DNA of 64,000 nt from Altericroceibacterium spongiae. Its GTDB lineage: Bacteria; Pseudomonadota; Alphaproteobacteria; Sphingomonadales; Sphingomonadaceae. Below, piece by piece: positions 8,717 through 17,782 of this stretch (the stretch's first letter is position 1; each line of letters begins with the position of its first letter). The DNA is taken from contig NZ_RAPF01000001.1 in assembly GCF_003610805.1 (NCBI RefSeq), positions 496,001 to 560,000 of the forward strand, read 5' to 3'. Under the pieces are notes generated by a model. The model was not told where the DNA came from. It saw only the letters and a program-made list of their open reading frames with translations, and did not search any database. A program made the position numbers and the translations under genes.

Positions 8717-9900
8717 GATATTACCGTTGCGATGTCGTTGTGATCGGCGGCCTTTCGACCGGCGGTCTCGTTATCTGGATCGACCGGATGACAGACTGGG
8801 AAGGCAACCATGTCATTCAGGGTTTCGCTCGCGAGTTTATCGACCGGATGCCCCCCGCCGGAGTGGCCGGGCCGCCCGTGACCGACTGGGGCTCGCACGA
8901 TCCGGACAAGGCCGCTTACTGGCGTCTGCGCACCTCTGCATTTCATGGCATCGTGACATGGGCGCCCACGCTCGATCCCGAACGGATGAAGCTCAATGCA
9001 CAGGAAATGATGATCGAAGCCGGGGTGAGGCTGGTGTTCCATGCGTGGGCGGAGGAAGGCCGGGTCAACGGTGTCATCTTCGAATCCAAACATGGGCGGC
9101 AGGCCGTGATGGCCGATGTGGTGGTGGACACCACCGGCGATGGCGATGTTTTTGCACGGGCCGGGGGATCTTTCGAAGACGATATCGAGCAGGGTGATGT
9201 GCACCATTCGATGAATACGAGTTTCCTGATAGGCGGGGTGGATATGCCGCGATGGCTCGCTTTCCGGGCCGAACAGCTCGAACAGTTCAATCAGTTCACC
9301 GCGCTGGGCCGCGAAAGGCTGGGTTTCTTCCAGACACCTTATGTCACCTGGCGCGATGACATCGCGGTCTTCATGGGGCCGCGCCAGTCAGGCCTGTCTG
9401 CGCTCGATGTCGATGATATGACCGAGGTGGAAATTCGTTCGCATCGCATGATGGCGATGCACTGCGAATTCTTCCGGGCGAATGCGCCGGGATTCGAAAA
9501 TGCCTATATGATGCTCAGCGCCCCGCAGCTGGGCGTGCGCCATACGCGGCGGCTGGTCGGGACGGATCGGATCGAGCGGAGGAACTGGGGCAGGGGAGAG
9601 CCGTCGCCCGATGAGATCGGTGTCAGCCCTTCGGTCAGCCCAAAATTTCCGATTGTCTCAGTGCCTTACGGGGCGCTGGTACCGCGCGAACTGGACGGTC
9701 TGCTGGCGGCGGGCAGGCATATTTCCTGCGATGCCAACAGTCATGGTTTCATGCGCGAAATTCCGCAATGCTGGCTTACCGGGCAGGCTGCCGGGGTCGC
9801 CGCAGCGCTGGCTGCCGATCGGGGTATTGCGCCACGCGCTGTCGATCCGGTGGACATTCGCCGGGTGCTTCGTCAGCAGGGCGCCTATTTGCACGATTGA
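8717..9900 (+). pseudogene. FAD-dependent oxidoreductase lacking its dinucleotide-binding loop
   Basis: The frame encodes an FAD_oxidored-type protein: GLVIWIDRMTDWEG, HVIQGFAREFIDRM, VVVDTTGDGDVFARAG, GVRHTRRLVG, AAGRHISCDANSHGFMREIP and TGQAAGVAAALAADRG. At the N-terminus YRCDVVVIGG runs straight into LSTGGLV. In relatives about 30 residues, including the rest of the GxGxxG Rossmann motif, lie between these points, so the FAD ADP-binding loop is gone. No good start codon with a ribosome site remains upstream. The stretch before it belongs to the truncated MFS gene on the other strand. An in-frame ATG at 8788 could give a shorter product without a nucleotide-binding fold. Confidence 0.68.
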
Positions 9901-9970
9901 CATAATGGCTCCGCGGAGAGCGAAAGGGCGTGCGAGTTTCGGGCGGTGCCGGAACTCCGGGGAAGAAAAT

Positions 9971-10111
9971 ATGACCATCACGATCAGGAACGGAGAAAAG
10001 CTGAAGCGTTACACATCTGGCGACCGGATAGGGGAAGGTGGCGGTATCAAAGCCGGTACTACCTATCGATTGCCCGAGGGAAATCTGGTTTATATTCCTG
10101 AATCAGAATAA
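9971..10111 (+). CDS. Small hypothetical protein
   Basis: A 46-residue frame (starts MTITIRNGEKLKRY) has a GGGGAAGAA ribosome site and lies 70 bp after the oxidoreductase remnant. It is hydrophilic and contains a Gly-rich turn (GEGGGIKAGTTYRLPEG). No family is recognised. It may be part of the same catabolic unit or an independent small gene. Confidence 0.45.
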   Translation: MTITIRNGEKLKRYTSGDRIGEGGGIKAGTTYRLPEGNLVYIPESE

Positions 10112-10138
10112 TTTTTTCAAAGGTGACGCCCGGTCTGC

Positions 10139-10206
10139 CTAAGGGGGCCAGAGCGGCACCGAACAGGGCCAGAAAGCGGCTGAACGGGGCCAGAAGGCAA
10201 TCGGAC
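10139..10206. repeat. Imperfect tandem repeats between genes
   Basis: Three degenerate units, each beginning GGGGCCAGA or AGGGCCAGA, are spaced about 22-25 bp apart in the 203-bp gap before the S10 peptidase gene. On the minus strand they read as a Leu/Ala/Phe-rich string. They could be the decayed end of a coding region; no function is evident. Confidence 0.35.
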
Positions 10207-10314
10207 AGAGCCATAAGCGCACCGCGCTGCCTTTTTTCACCGCAACCCTCTGCAAGGTCGGTCAGGGGCGGGTGGTGCTGCCTGTCCCGCCCCGGCTCCG
10301 AACGGTCTCTCCCT

Positions 10315-11889
10315 TCAGGGCGCGGCCTTTTTGTAGAAATCCACCAGATCGCGGCGCAGTGCTGTCATCGCTTCGGGGCGGATATAAATCATGTGCCCGG
10401 ATTTATAATAACGGAAGGTCAGATTGCCCCGCAAGGAAGGATCGAGCTGCATGTGTTTGAGATCGTATTCGGCTCCGAAAAAGGGTGTGGCCATATCGTA
10501 ATAACCGTTGAGCGAAAGCACCTGCAAATGCGGATTGATCCGCATGGCGCGGGCGAGGTCGAGTGCGGTATTGGCTGCCGTCATCCTGCCCCATCCGCCA
10601 TCGGGCGGAGTATGGCTCTGATCCCATCGGGAGGATATTTCCCGATAGAAATTGGGCCGGTATTGCAGTTCGGTCTTATATCCCAGTGTACCGAACAGAT
10701 AGCTGTTGATGGCGGCAGTATAGGCCCCGCTGATCGCGGTATCGGCGGGGTCGTATTGCGGCCCGTCTCCGGCTTCGTCGACATCGATGCCGGTAAAGCG
10801 CGAATCCAGCCTCCCGACCGTGCGGCTCTGATCGCGCATCAGCTCCTTGCGGAAGCGGTTGAGATCGACCCGCAGATCGTTGCGCAGCAGAAATTCGGGT
10901 GAGAGGCCGGTATAGGCGGCCATCCGGCTGGCAATCCGGTTGCGTTCGGCATCGCTCAGATCGTCTCCTTTGGCCAGCGCCGCGAGATAGGGACCGCGGG
11001 CGAATTCGCGCACTTCATCGAGGAAAGGTTCCAGCCTGGCCGGGCGGTCGGCCAGCCGGTTATGATACCAGGCGGTGGCGGCATAGCTGGGCAGATAGGT
11101 GACATAGAGCCGGTCGTAACCCGGATTGCGAATGCCGTAATTGAGGATCGAGGAGAGCAGGATGACGCCATTCATCTGCACACCGCGATTTTGCAATTCG
11201 TTGACCAGCCCGGCGGCGCGCAGAGTGCCGTAGCTTTCGCCCAGCAGAATCTTGGGTGAATTCCAGCGCCGGGTAATGGACAGATAGCGCTGAATACCCT
11301 TGGCAAATGCGTCGATATCCTGATCGACACCCCAGAATTCGGGGCCTTCCGCTTTCCCCAAAGGGCGTGACAGGCCCGTGCCGATCGCATCGAGAAAGAC
11401 GAGATCGGTCGTGTCGATCAGGCTTTCGTGATTGGGCCCGAGAGAGAAAGGAGCGGGCGGCTGGGCGCGGTCGGTCGGCGTATCGACCCGCACCGGACCG
11501 AAAGAGCCCATATGCAGCCACATGCTCGAGGAACCGGGGCCGCCATTGAAAATGAAAGTGACCGGCCGGTCGGAAGCTTCACCGCGATTATCGGCGGTAT
11601 AGGCCACATAGAACATGCTGGCGATTGGCTCGCCCGCATCGTTGCGCAATGTCAGAGTGCCGGGCGTAGCGGTATAATCGATCCGCTGCCCTTCCACCGT
11701 GACATGGCCTTTCGAAGGCTGAGCCTGTTCTTCGATGGGGGGACGGGCCGTGTTTTCCTCTGCGCGCCGGGCCGCTTCGCTTTTCTGATCTTCCTGTTCT
11801 GCGGCCAGAACGCTGGCAGGCAGTGCGGTAGAAAGGAGCAGCATGGCGCCAAGAGCATGGCCCAGCGGGCGGATAAAGGGTGCAGTCAT
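10315..11889 (-). CDS. S10 family serine carboxypeptidase-like exported peptidase
   Basis: This 524-aa protein has an N-terminal signal sequence (hydrophobic to about residue 29) and an alpha/beta-hydrolase fold. Visible motifs are FNGGPGSSSMWLHMGSFGP (oxyanion region), the nucleophile GESYG with Ser219, NGYYDMATPF carrying the probable catalytic Asp, and KSGHMIYI with the catalytic His near the C-terminus. Members cleave C-terminal residues from peptides; this one would act in the periplasm. It follows the DUF885 gene by 66 bp on the same strand, so the two are probably one operon. The specificity is unknown. Confidence 0.88.
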   Translation of the reverse strand: MTAPFIRPLGHALGAMLLLSTALPASVLAAEQEDQKSEAARRAEENTARPPIEEQAQPSKGHVTVEGQRIDYTATPGTLTLRNDAGEPIASMFYVAYTADNRGEASDRPVTFIFNGGPGSSSMWLHMGSFGPVRVDTPTDRAQPPAPFSLGPNHESLIDTTDLVFLDAIGTGLSRPLGKAEGPEFWGVDQDIDAFAKGIQRYLSITRRWNSPKILLGESYGTLRAAGLVNELQNRGVQMNGVILLSSILNYGIRNPGYDRLYVTYLPSYAATAWYHNRLADRPARLEPFLDEVREFARGPYLAALAKGDDLSDAERNRIASRMAAYTGLSPEFLLRNDLRVDLNRFRKELMRDQSRTVGRLDSRFTGIDVDEAGDGPQYDPADTAISGAYTAAINSYLFGTLGYKTELQYRPNFYREISSRWDQSHTPPDGGWGRMTAANTALDLARAMRINPHLQVLSLNGYYDMATPFFGAEYDLKHMQLDPSLRGNLTFRYYKSGHMIYIRPEAMTALRRDLVDFYKKAAP

Positions 11890-11955
11890 CCAAGAGGTCC
11901 TGAGGATATGGAGAAGAGGGGAAGGGCGTAGGGAAAAGAGGCCGGCAACCCGCCT

Positions 11956-13770
11956 CTATTCGCTGGTGGTTGTTTGCTCTTTTTCTTCGGAAATCCGGGC
12001 TTTTTCGCTGGCAATGAAGCGGCGCATTTCCCGTTCCAGAGTGGGCAGCGGCACCGAGCCGAGCGTCAGCAGCGTGTCATGAAACGGGCGCTGGTCGAAA
12101 TCGTCGCCCAGTTCCTCTTCCGCTTCGCTTCGCAGGCGGCGAATGGTCAGTTCGCCCAGCTTGTAAGCCAGCGCCTGACCCGGCCAGGCGATATAGCGGT
12201 CCACCTCGTTCTTGATATCGAGCGGGGCGAGGGCGGTGTGGTCGGTCAGATAATCGACGGCCTGCTGGCGTGACCAGCCCATCGAATGCATTCCCGTATC
12301 GATCACCAGCCGCGCTGCGCGCCACATTTCGAATGTCTCGCGGCCGAACTCCTCATAGGGTGTTTTGTAAATCCCCATTTTCGAGCCGAGCCATTCGCAA
12401 TAGAGCCCCCAGCCTTCGCCATAGCCCGAGAAATAGGTCGATTTGCGGAAATCCGGGCGGTCGGGGGCTTCCAGCGCATAGGCCGCCTGAAAGCTGTGCC
12501 CCGGATTGCATTCATGCAGTGTCAGCGCAGGGATTGCATAAAGCGGCCTTTGCGGCAGATCGTATGTGTTCATCAGGCAGCTATCGAGCCCGCCGCGCCC
12601 CGAGGTGTAGATCGGGGCAATCTCATCCGGCACGGGCAGAATGGTGAAGCGATAGCGCGGCAGGCGATTGAATGTGTCTTTCAGCCGCCCGTCCATCTTC
12701 TTGGCCACATAAGCGGAAAGAGACAGCAACTCCTTGGGCGTCTCGGCATAGAATTGCGGATCGGTGCGCAGAAATTCGAGAAATTCGCTGAAGCTGCCGT
12801 CGAAACCGGCATCCCTGATCGTCTGCTTCATATCGGCATCGATCCGGGCGACTTCTTTCAGCCCGATAGCATGGATTTCTGCGGGGGTCAGGTCGAGTGT
12901 CGTATAATGGCGAATCTGGTCCTGATAGAAGGCTTTGCCATCGGGGAGCGAATAGGCATCGATCGTGTCGCGTGCGCCGGGAATATACTCCTCGCGCATG
13001 AAAGCGAGCAGCTTCGTATAAGCCGGTACGATGGTGTTATCGATGGTTTTCAGCGCTTCGGCCTGTAACGCTTCGCGCCGCTCCGGGGCAATATTGTCGG
13101 GCATTTCGGCGAAGGCTTTATAGAACGGATTATCCTTGCCCGGCCGGGTAAAGGGAACGATGGTTTCGTCGCGCCCCTGCAAAGATACTTTGGGCACCGT
13201 ATAGCCGCGTGCCAGGCCGCGGCGCATATTGGCGATATTCTCGGCAAAGAAGCGCGGAATATCGCGCATCCGCCCCAGATAGAGCGTGTAATCATCGGCC
13301 CCGGAATAGGGTGTGCGCGGATTGATCCCGGCCCAGAAAAACGTGTCGCTGTTGAGCGGTGCTTCATAGGTCTTGTATTCTATGTCCGAGACCTGTTGCC
13401 ATAGCCATGTGCGGAACACATCGGCATTGATCTGCTCTTCATGCGAGAGCTGGCCGGGCGGTATGGCGTCGATTTTCTCGATCAGGCCCGCCCAGTAATC
13501 ATGGCGCCGCTGCTGGCTTTCGGGGGTGACGCTGGGCAAATGGTCCGAAGGGCCGCCGCGTGAATTGTCGGGCGTTTCGGGCAGGCGTGCCATTTCCTTC
13601 ATGCGCCAGGGCCATTCTGCTTCGTAAAGCGCCTTCAGTTGAAGGTCGGCGGCGGAAGACGGCACCTCACTTTGGGCCGGGGTGGAATCCTGTGCCATGA
13701 CGGCGACCGGAGCAGTGCTGGAAACCAGAGTGAGTGCCAGCGCGGCGAAAAAAGTGGATCGATGCGGCAT
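11956..13770 (-). CDS. DUF885 family exported protein, putative metallopeptidase-like
   Basis: This 604-aa protein has a signal peptide (about residues 1-26) and a mature DUF885 domain. Its hallmark is LTLHECNPGHSFQAAYALE, resembling a zinc-peptidase HExxH-type helix in which the spacing is changed. Another conserved stretch is GEGWGLYCEWLG. The family is mainly alpha-helical and is often annotated as a peptidase without direct proof. It is the first gene of an operon with the S10 peptidase, divergent from a GntR regulator, and has a 17-bp palindrome in its promoter region. Together with the nearby amidohydrolase this suggests peptide or cyclic-peptide breakdown, by inference. Confidence 0.85.
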   Translation of the reverse strand: MPHRSTFFAALALTLVSSTAPVAVMAQDSTPAQSEVPSSAADLQLKALYEAEWPWRMKEMARLPETPDNSRGGPSDHLPSVTPESQQRRHDYWAGLIEKIDAIPPGQLSHEEQINADVFRTWLWQQVSDIEYKTYEAPLNSDTFFWAGINPRTPYSGADDYTLYLGRMRDIPRFFAENIANMRRGLARGYTVPKVSLQGRDETIVPFTRPGKDNPFYKAFAEMPDNIAPERREALQAEALKTIDNTIVPAYTKLLAFMREEYIPGARDTIDAYSLPDGKAFYQDQIRHYTTLDLTPAEIHAIGLKEVARIDADMKQTIRDAGFDGSFSEFLEFLRTDPQFYAETPKELLSLSAYVAKKMDGRLKDTFNRLPRYRFTILPVPDEIAPIYTSGRGGLDSCLMNTYDLPQRPLYAIPALTLHECNPGHSFQAAYALEAPDRPDFRKSTYFSGYGEGWGLYCEWLGSKMGIYKTPYEEFGRETFEMWRAARLVIDTGMHSMGWSRQQAVDYLTDHTALAPLDIKNEVDRYIAWPGQALAYKLGELTIRRLRSEAEEELGDDFDQRPFHDTLLTLGSVPLPTLEREMRRFIASEKARISEEKEQTTTSE

Positions 13771-13843
13771 TGGGTCCTCCTGTTGCCACGGGGTCTGTCG
13801 CCCGAAAGTGCCGGATGCCCGAATCCGGAGCGTGTTTCGTTTA

Positions 13844-13860
13844 TATACATATAATGTATA
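13844..13860. promoter_or_regulatory. Palindrome, candidate GntR operator
   Basis: TATACATATAATGTATA is a perfect inverted repeat with 7-bp arms and a 3-bp centre, 74 bp upstream of the DUF885 start. It lies between that gene and the divergent GntR gene. A related but weaker ATACA...TGTAA element lies at 14734-14747 before the amidohydrolase gene. Confidence 0.5.
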
Positions 13861-14027
13861 CGATGAACCTTATTCATTCAAGCGGGCTTCTCAGGGTCGA
13901 AAAGGCGCTGATAGTCACGCGGCAGAAGAGGAGAATTGACGACCTCAGATCCGCTGAAACGGCATAAAAGAGCCGATCCTGCTGAATAAAGCTGCAAAAA
14001 CAGCGCGAATGATACTATCTGGACAAT

Positions 14028-14678
14028 ATGAGCATTATTATACGCAACCTGTCCGATCAGCTTGTGGACCTTGTCCGCGAACGTGTGCTTTCGGGCCTTG
14101 TCCCCAATGACAGAGCGATCCGTCAGGATTCCCTCGCCGCCGAACTCGGCATTTCCAAGATCCCTTTGCGTGAAGCGCTGGCCCGGCTGGAACAGGAAGG
14201 TCTGCTGTTTTCCAAAGCCAATCGCGGCTTTTTCGTGCGCCCTCTGAGCCGCCCCGAAGCTGAGGAGGTTTTCGCGCTGCGGATCAAGCTGGAGCCCGAT
14301 GCGATGGCCAAAGGGGCCGAGCGGGCCAGCGAGGAAGAACAGCGCGCGGCGCAGAATGTCTTCGCGAAACTGCATCAGCTCACCGATGGACGCGGCGAAG
14401 GGGTGGGGGCGTTCAATCGCGCTTTTCATCTCGCCTTGCTGGCGCCCAGCGGGCTCGATCTCACGGTGGATATTCTCAGGCGGCTGCATGTCCTTTCGGA
14501 GCGCTATGTGCGCAAGCATCTGGAGCCTCTGGGGCGTGACGAGCGAGCGAATGAGGAACATCGCGAAATGCTTGAAGCATGGCTGGCGCGTGATGGTGTG
14601 CGCACACGCAGCCTGACCGAAGTGCATGTGCAAAAGACGATGGACGATCTTGCCCAGCAGCTCGACGTAGAGGAATAG
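14028..14678 (+). CDS. GntR-family regulator, FCD (FadR-like) subgroup
   Basis: This 216-aa protein has an N-terminal winged helix (about residues 8-75; DSLAAELGISKIPLREALAR, then GLLFSKANRGFFVRPL) and an all-helical FCD ligand-binding domain (residues 80-205) that in this subgroup often binds a metal-coordinated carboxylate. It sits between the divergent peptidase operon and the amidohydrolase gene and probably controls both. The effector is unknown. Confidence 0.88.
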   Translation: MSIIIRNLSDQLVDLVRERVLSGLVPNDRAIRQDSLAAELGISKIPLREALARLEQEGLLFSKANRGFFVRPLSRPEAEEVFALRIKLEPDAMAKGAERASEEEQRAAQNVFAKLHQLTDGRGEGVGAFNRAFHLALLAPSGLDLTVDILRRLHVLSERYVRKHLEPLGRDERANEEHREMLEAWLARDGVRTRSLTEVHVQKTMDDLAQQLDVEE

Positions 14679-14733
14679 GCGCGGCGCTCCGAACGGCGTT
14701 TGCATGGGGCCACTGCCTGCTGCCGGTTTCTGG

Positions 14734-14747
14734 ATACATTTTTGTAA
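14734..14747. promoter_or_regulatory. Weak inverted repeat before the amidohydrolase gene
   Basis: ATACATTTTTGTAA contains TACA and TGTA half-sites with a 4-bp centre. It resembles the half-sites of the palindrome at 13844-13860 and lies 85 bp before the amidohydrolase start. It may be a second GntR site; the evidence is only similarity and position. Confidence 0.3.
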
Positions 14748-14831
14748 AGAAGGGCTGGAAAACACGCGATGGCGCGATAGAGTGCCGCGCGGCGCAGGCG
14801 CTGCGCGATATCCGGACAGGGGGAATATGGC

Positions 14832-16634
14832 ATGAAACGGGTGCTCAAAACGGTTTTGATGAGCGGGCTGGTGATGACCGCTGGCGCACCTTCGATCGCG
14901 GCATCGGGTGAACGGCTTTCCGCTGCGCAGCCGCTCGTCATCACCGATGCGATGATCTTCGATGCGACAGGCCGCGATGCGTATAAAGGCACTGTCATTA
15001 TTCGGGACGGGCGGATTGCCGCGGTGGGCTCCGATATTGCTGTGCCTGCGGGAATGAAACGGATCGATGCGCAGGGCGAAGCGCTGCTGCCCGGCTTTTT
15101 CGATGTGCACACGCACTGGTCCCCGGCGGGTAAACCCGGCACTTTGCCGCAGATCGCCTCTGCCTATATCCGCAAGGGCATCACCACGGTGAACGATTTC
15201 CATCAGCAGCCCGAAGCGTTCGCCCCCAAAAGGGCCTGGCTGGAGACGCTTGCCGCACCGCATGTCAATTTCGTGGCGCGGATGAGCACGCCGGGCGGCC
15301 ATGGTGCCGACTGGGCCGATGTTCACACCACCAAATGGGTCGCCTCACCCCTGTCGGCCCGGCGTGAAGTGGATGCGCTGCAACCCTATAAGCCCGACTA
15401 TATCAAGGCCTTCACCGATGGCTGGCGCTACGGCATGTCGCCCGAGGAAAGCTCGATGAATTTCGAGACGCTGGATGCGCTGACCGATGAAGCGCATAAG
15501 AATGGCGAACGCGTTCTGTCGCATACGGTGACCGTGGAGCGCGGCGTGCTGGCTGCGCGGGCGGGTGTGGACGTGATCGCGCACAGCCTTCAGGACCGGG
15601 CAATAGATGATGCCAGCGTTCAGGCTATCCGGCAGGATGGTACGTTCTACGCACCCACTCTGGCGATTTACGAACCGCGTGAATTGCTGGAGAAACCCTC
15701 TGGCGATCTGACCGAGGAAGACCGGCAGCGTCTGCGCAAATGGGAATTCGCCCAGAATAATCTGCGCAAACTCTACGCTGCGGGTGTGCCGGTAGCGCTG
15801 GGCACCGATGCCGGGATCGGTCATGCCGTGCATGGCGAATCCTCGCTGCACGAAATGGAGCTGATGGTGGAGGCAGGGCTTTCGCCAAAGGCCGCTCTGC
15901 TGGCCGGGACCGCAAACAGCGCCATGGCGCTCGGCCTGCTGGATGATCGCGGCACGATCGAGCCGGGCAAGCGCGCGGATATCGTCCTGCTTGCCGGGCG
16001 GCCGTGGGAAAATATCTCCGATATCCGCAAGGTGGAACGGGTCTTCGTCGATGGCAGGCCGGTAGTGGCACCGGGCCTTCCTTTGCCTGCCGCCAATGAG
16101 GCCGAATATCTCCCGCCTTTGCCGGCGGTCGATCTGGTCGACGATTTCGAACGTTCCGATGGCCGCAGCACACTCGATACGTTGCGTCTCGCCGATATGG
16201 ATGGCGGGGTGGAGCGTTCCGCAGTGGTGACCAATCTGGTGCCGCGCAAAGAGGGCGGGCAGGCGCTGCTGCTGACTGCGCATATGTCGCCCGATGACGA
16301 TGCCGAGGGCGGCGTTCTCATCCCGCTGAGCCGCGGTTCGGTGCAGCCGATGGAAGCGGGCGACCATGCCGGTATCCGCTTCGAGCTGAAAGGCGAAGGA
16401 ACCTATTCGCTGGTGGTCAATACGCTGCACGGGCAATGGGTTGCGCAGGTGGAAGGCAAGCCCGAATGGACAAGCGTGCAGGTGCCCTTTTCGGCGCTGG
16501 AGTCTGCCCGCTCAGGTCGCTTCGCACCGGAAACGTGGACCGGCAAAGATCTAACTGAAATCGGCGTGATTGCGCATCGCCCGGCCGGGGCCAGCGCCTG
16601 GGCCGAAATCGACAATGTCGGCTTTTATCGCTGA
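14832..16634 (+). CDS. Exported amidohydrolase with C-terminal CIA30-like domain
   Basis: This 600-aa protein has a signal peptide (about 1-25). A metal-dependent amidohydrolase/imidazolonepropionase-like domain covers about residues 35-415, with FFDVHTHWSP as the HxH motif, later metal His residues in LSHTV and IAHSL, and Asp in LGTDAGIGHAVHG. The last 165 residues (starting VDLVDDFERSDGRSTLDTL) look like a CIA30/galactose-binding-type beta-sandwich, ending WAEIDNVGFYR. The first part would hydrolyse a cyclic amide or peptide-like substrate outside the cytoplasm. The second may bind carbohydrate or protein. It follows the GntR gene on the same strand by 153 bp with a possible operator between them. 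Confidence 0.85.
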   Translation: MKRVLKTVLMSGLVMTAGAPSIAASGERLSAAQPLVITDAMIFDATGRDAYKGTVIIRDGRIAAVGSDIAVPAGMKRIDAQGEALLPGFFDVHTHWSPAGKPGTLPQIASAYIRKGITTVNDFHQQPEAFAPKRAWLETLAAPHVNFVARMSTPGGHGADWADVHTTKWVASPLSARREVDALQPYKPDYIKAFTDGWRYGMSPEESSMNFETLDALTDEAHKNGERVLSHTVTVERGVLAARAGVDVIAHSLQDRAIDDASVQAIRQDGTFYAPTLAIYEPRELLEKPSGDLTEEDRQRLRKWEFAQNNLRKLYAAGVPVALGTDAGIGHAVHGESSLHEMELMVEAGLSPKAALLAGTANSAMALGLLDDRGTIEPGKRADIVLLAGRPWENISDIRKVERVFVDGRPVVAPGLPLPAANEAEYLPPLPAVDLVDDFERSDGRSTLDTLRLADMDGGVERSAVVTNLVPRKEGGQALLLTAHMSPDDDAEGGVLIPLSRGSVQPMEAGDHAGIRFELKGEGTYSLVVNTLHGQWVAQVEGKPEWTSVQVPFSALESARSGRFAPETWTGKDLTEIGVIAHRPAGASAWAEIDNVGFYR

Positions 16635-16693
16635 CCTGCGCCTTGCGGTGCAAAGCCGCCGGGGAGCCGCCGGGGCGCGGGCTGCGGTGCGGC

Positions 16694-17782
16694 TTAGCGC
16701 CGCGGCTTGCGCATGGTGTTGACGGCGAGGCGGGCGATGACCGCGCGCAGCGAAGGATAGCTCGCCGTTTCATAAACAGAATCCTGCGTCAGAGCGCCCG
16801 AAATCCGGCGATGCGCTTCGCCCAGCGAATGATAGGGCAGCCGCGGCAGCAGGTGATGCAGCGCGTGATAGCGCAGACCCACCGGCGCCCACAGATAGGG
16901 CAGGAAACCGTCGGGCACATTCACACTGTCGAGATATTGCGCAGTGATATTGAGCGTTTCGCCTTCATTCTCCCACAAATGGGCCGCCAGCGTACGCAAC
17001 TGGTTGATAACCGCCACGCCCGAGATCACGCCCATATAGATGAGAAAGGCCTTGAGCGGGAGAATACCTGTCAGCGTGGTGACGATCAGCGCGATGGCCA
17101 CGCAGCTTGCGCCCAGTTCCTGCCAGCGCCATTGCTTCGCGAAATCGCCTTCCGGATCGCGCCGTTCGAAGCGCGGATTGATCTGGAGGCCCGAGAAACG
17201 GCCCACCACCAGACGCCGCAGGCGGGGTGAAAACATCGATAGCGGGCCGAGAATGCCGAAACGCAGCAGCAGGCCCACCGGCATGAGAATCGCCGTCAGC
17301 AGAAATAGCGGCAAAGACCAGGGTTTCATCAGCGCCAGCGGCAGATATTCCGGGTCTTCCACCGTACCGTAGCGCGTGCGGGTGTGATGGATCATGTGAA
17401 TGCCTTCATACATGAAGGAAGGCAGCATCATCGGCGCGCCGATCACCAGATTCCAGCCGAGCCGGAAGTGAGGCAGCCGCGAATGATCCAGATGGGTAAT
17501 CTCATGAATGAACAGCGTTGCCCGATACAGCGCGAGCACCGAGAGAATAGCGCAGGCCACCGCCAGCCAGGGCGAGGATACCAGAATAGCCCCGGCCAGA
17601 GCCGCATAGCCGATCGCTGCCGAACCGAGAAAATCGGTCCAGTAAATCACCGGATTGGGCGTGCTCAGATCGCGTGTCAGCTTGGCAGCCATGCGCAGCA
17701 TGTCCCGATCGTCGGTGATCTTAGACAGAGGAACTGTTGCTGTGACCTTGGTCATGGGCTTGGTGTTCAACAATGTATCCAT
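16694..17782 (-). CDS. Membrane fatty acid desaturase family protein
   Basis: This 362-aa integral membrane di-iron enzyme has the three histidine boxes of the family: HEITHLDHS (about residue 90), HMIHHTRTRYG (about 130) and HALHHLLPRLPYHSLGEAH (about 310). Hydrophobic spans lie between boxes, as in acyl-lipid desaturases and related hydroxylases. It converges on the amidohydrolase gene with 59 bp between the stops, and stands alone on its strand. The position of the double bond or hydroxyl group cannot be inferred. Confidence 0.85.
   Translation of the reverse strand: MDTLLNTKPMTKVTATVPLSKITDDRDMLRMAAKLTRDLSTPNPVIYWTDFLGSAAIGYAALAGAILVSSPWLAVACAILSVLALYRATLFIHEITHLDHSRLPHFRLGWNLVIGAPMMLPSFMYEGIHMIHHTRTRYGTVEDPEYLPLALMKPWSLPLFLLTAILMPVGLLLRFGILGPLSMFSPRLRRLVVGRFSGLQINPRFERRDPEGDFAKQWRWQELGASCVAIALIVTTLTGILPLKAFLIYMGVISGVAVINQLRTLAAHLWENEGETLNITAQYLDSVNVPDGFLPYLWAPVGLRYHALHHLLPRLPYHSLGEAHRRISGALTQDSVYETASYPSLRAVIARLAVNTMRKPRR

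Noticed and set aside
8717-9207. Minus-strand continuation of the MFS frame
   Set aside because: Upstream of about 8716 it is antisense of the oxidoreductase and has no transporter features.
13878-15326. Long minus-strand frame over the GntR and amidohydrolase genes
   Set aside because: Both plus-strand genes have clear domains; the minus frame is His/Arg-rich shadow sequence.
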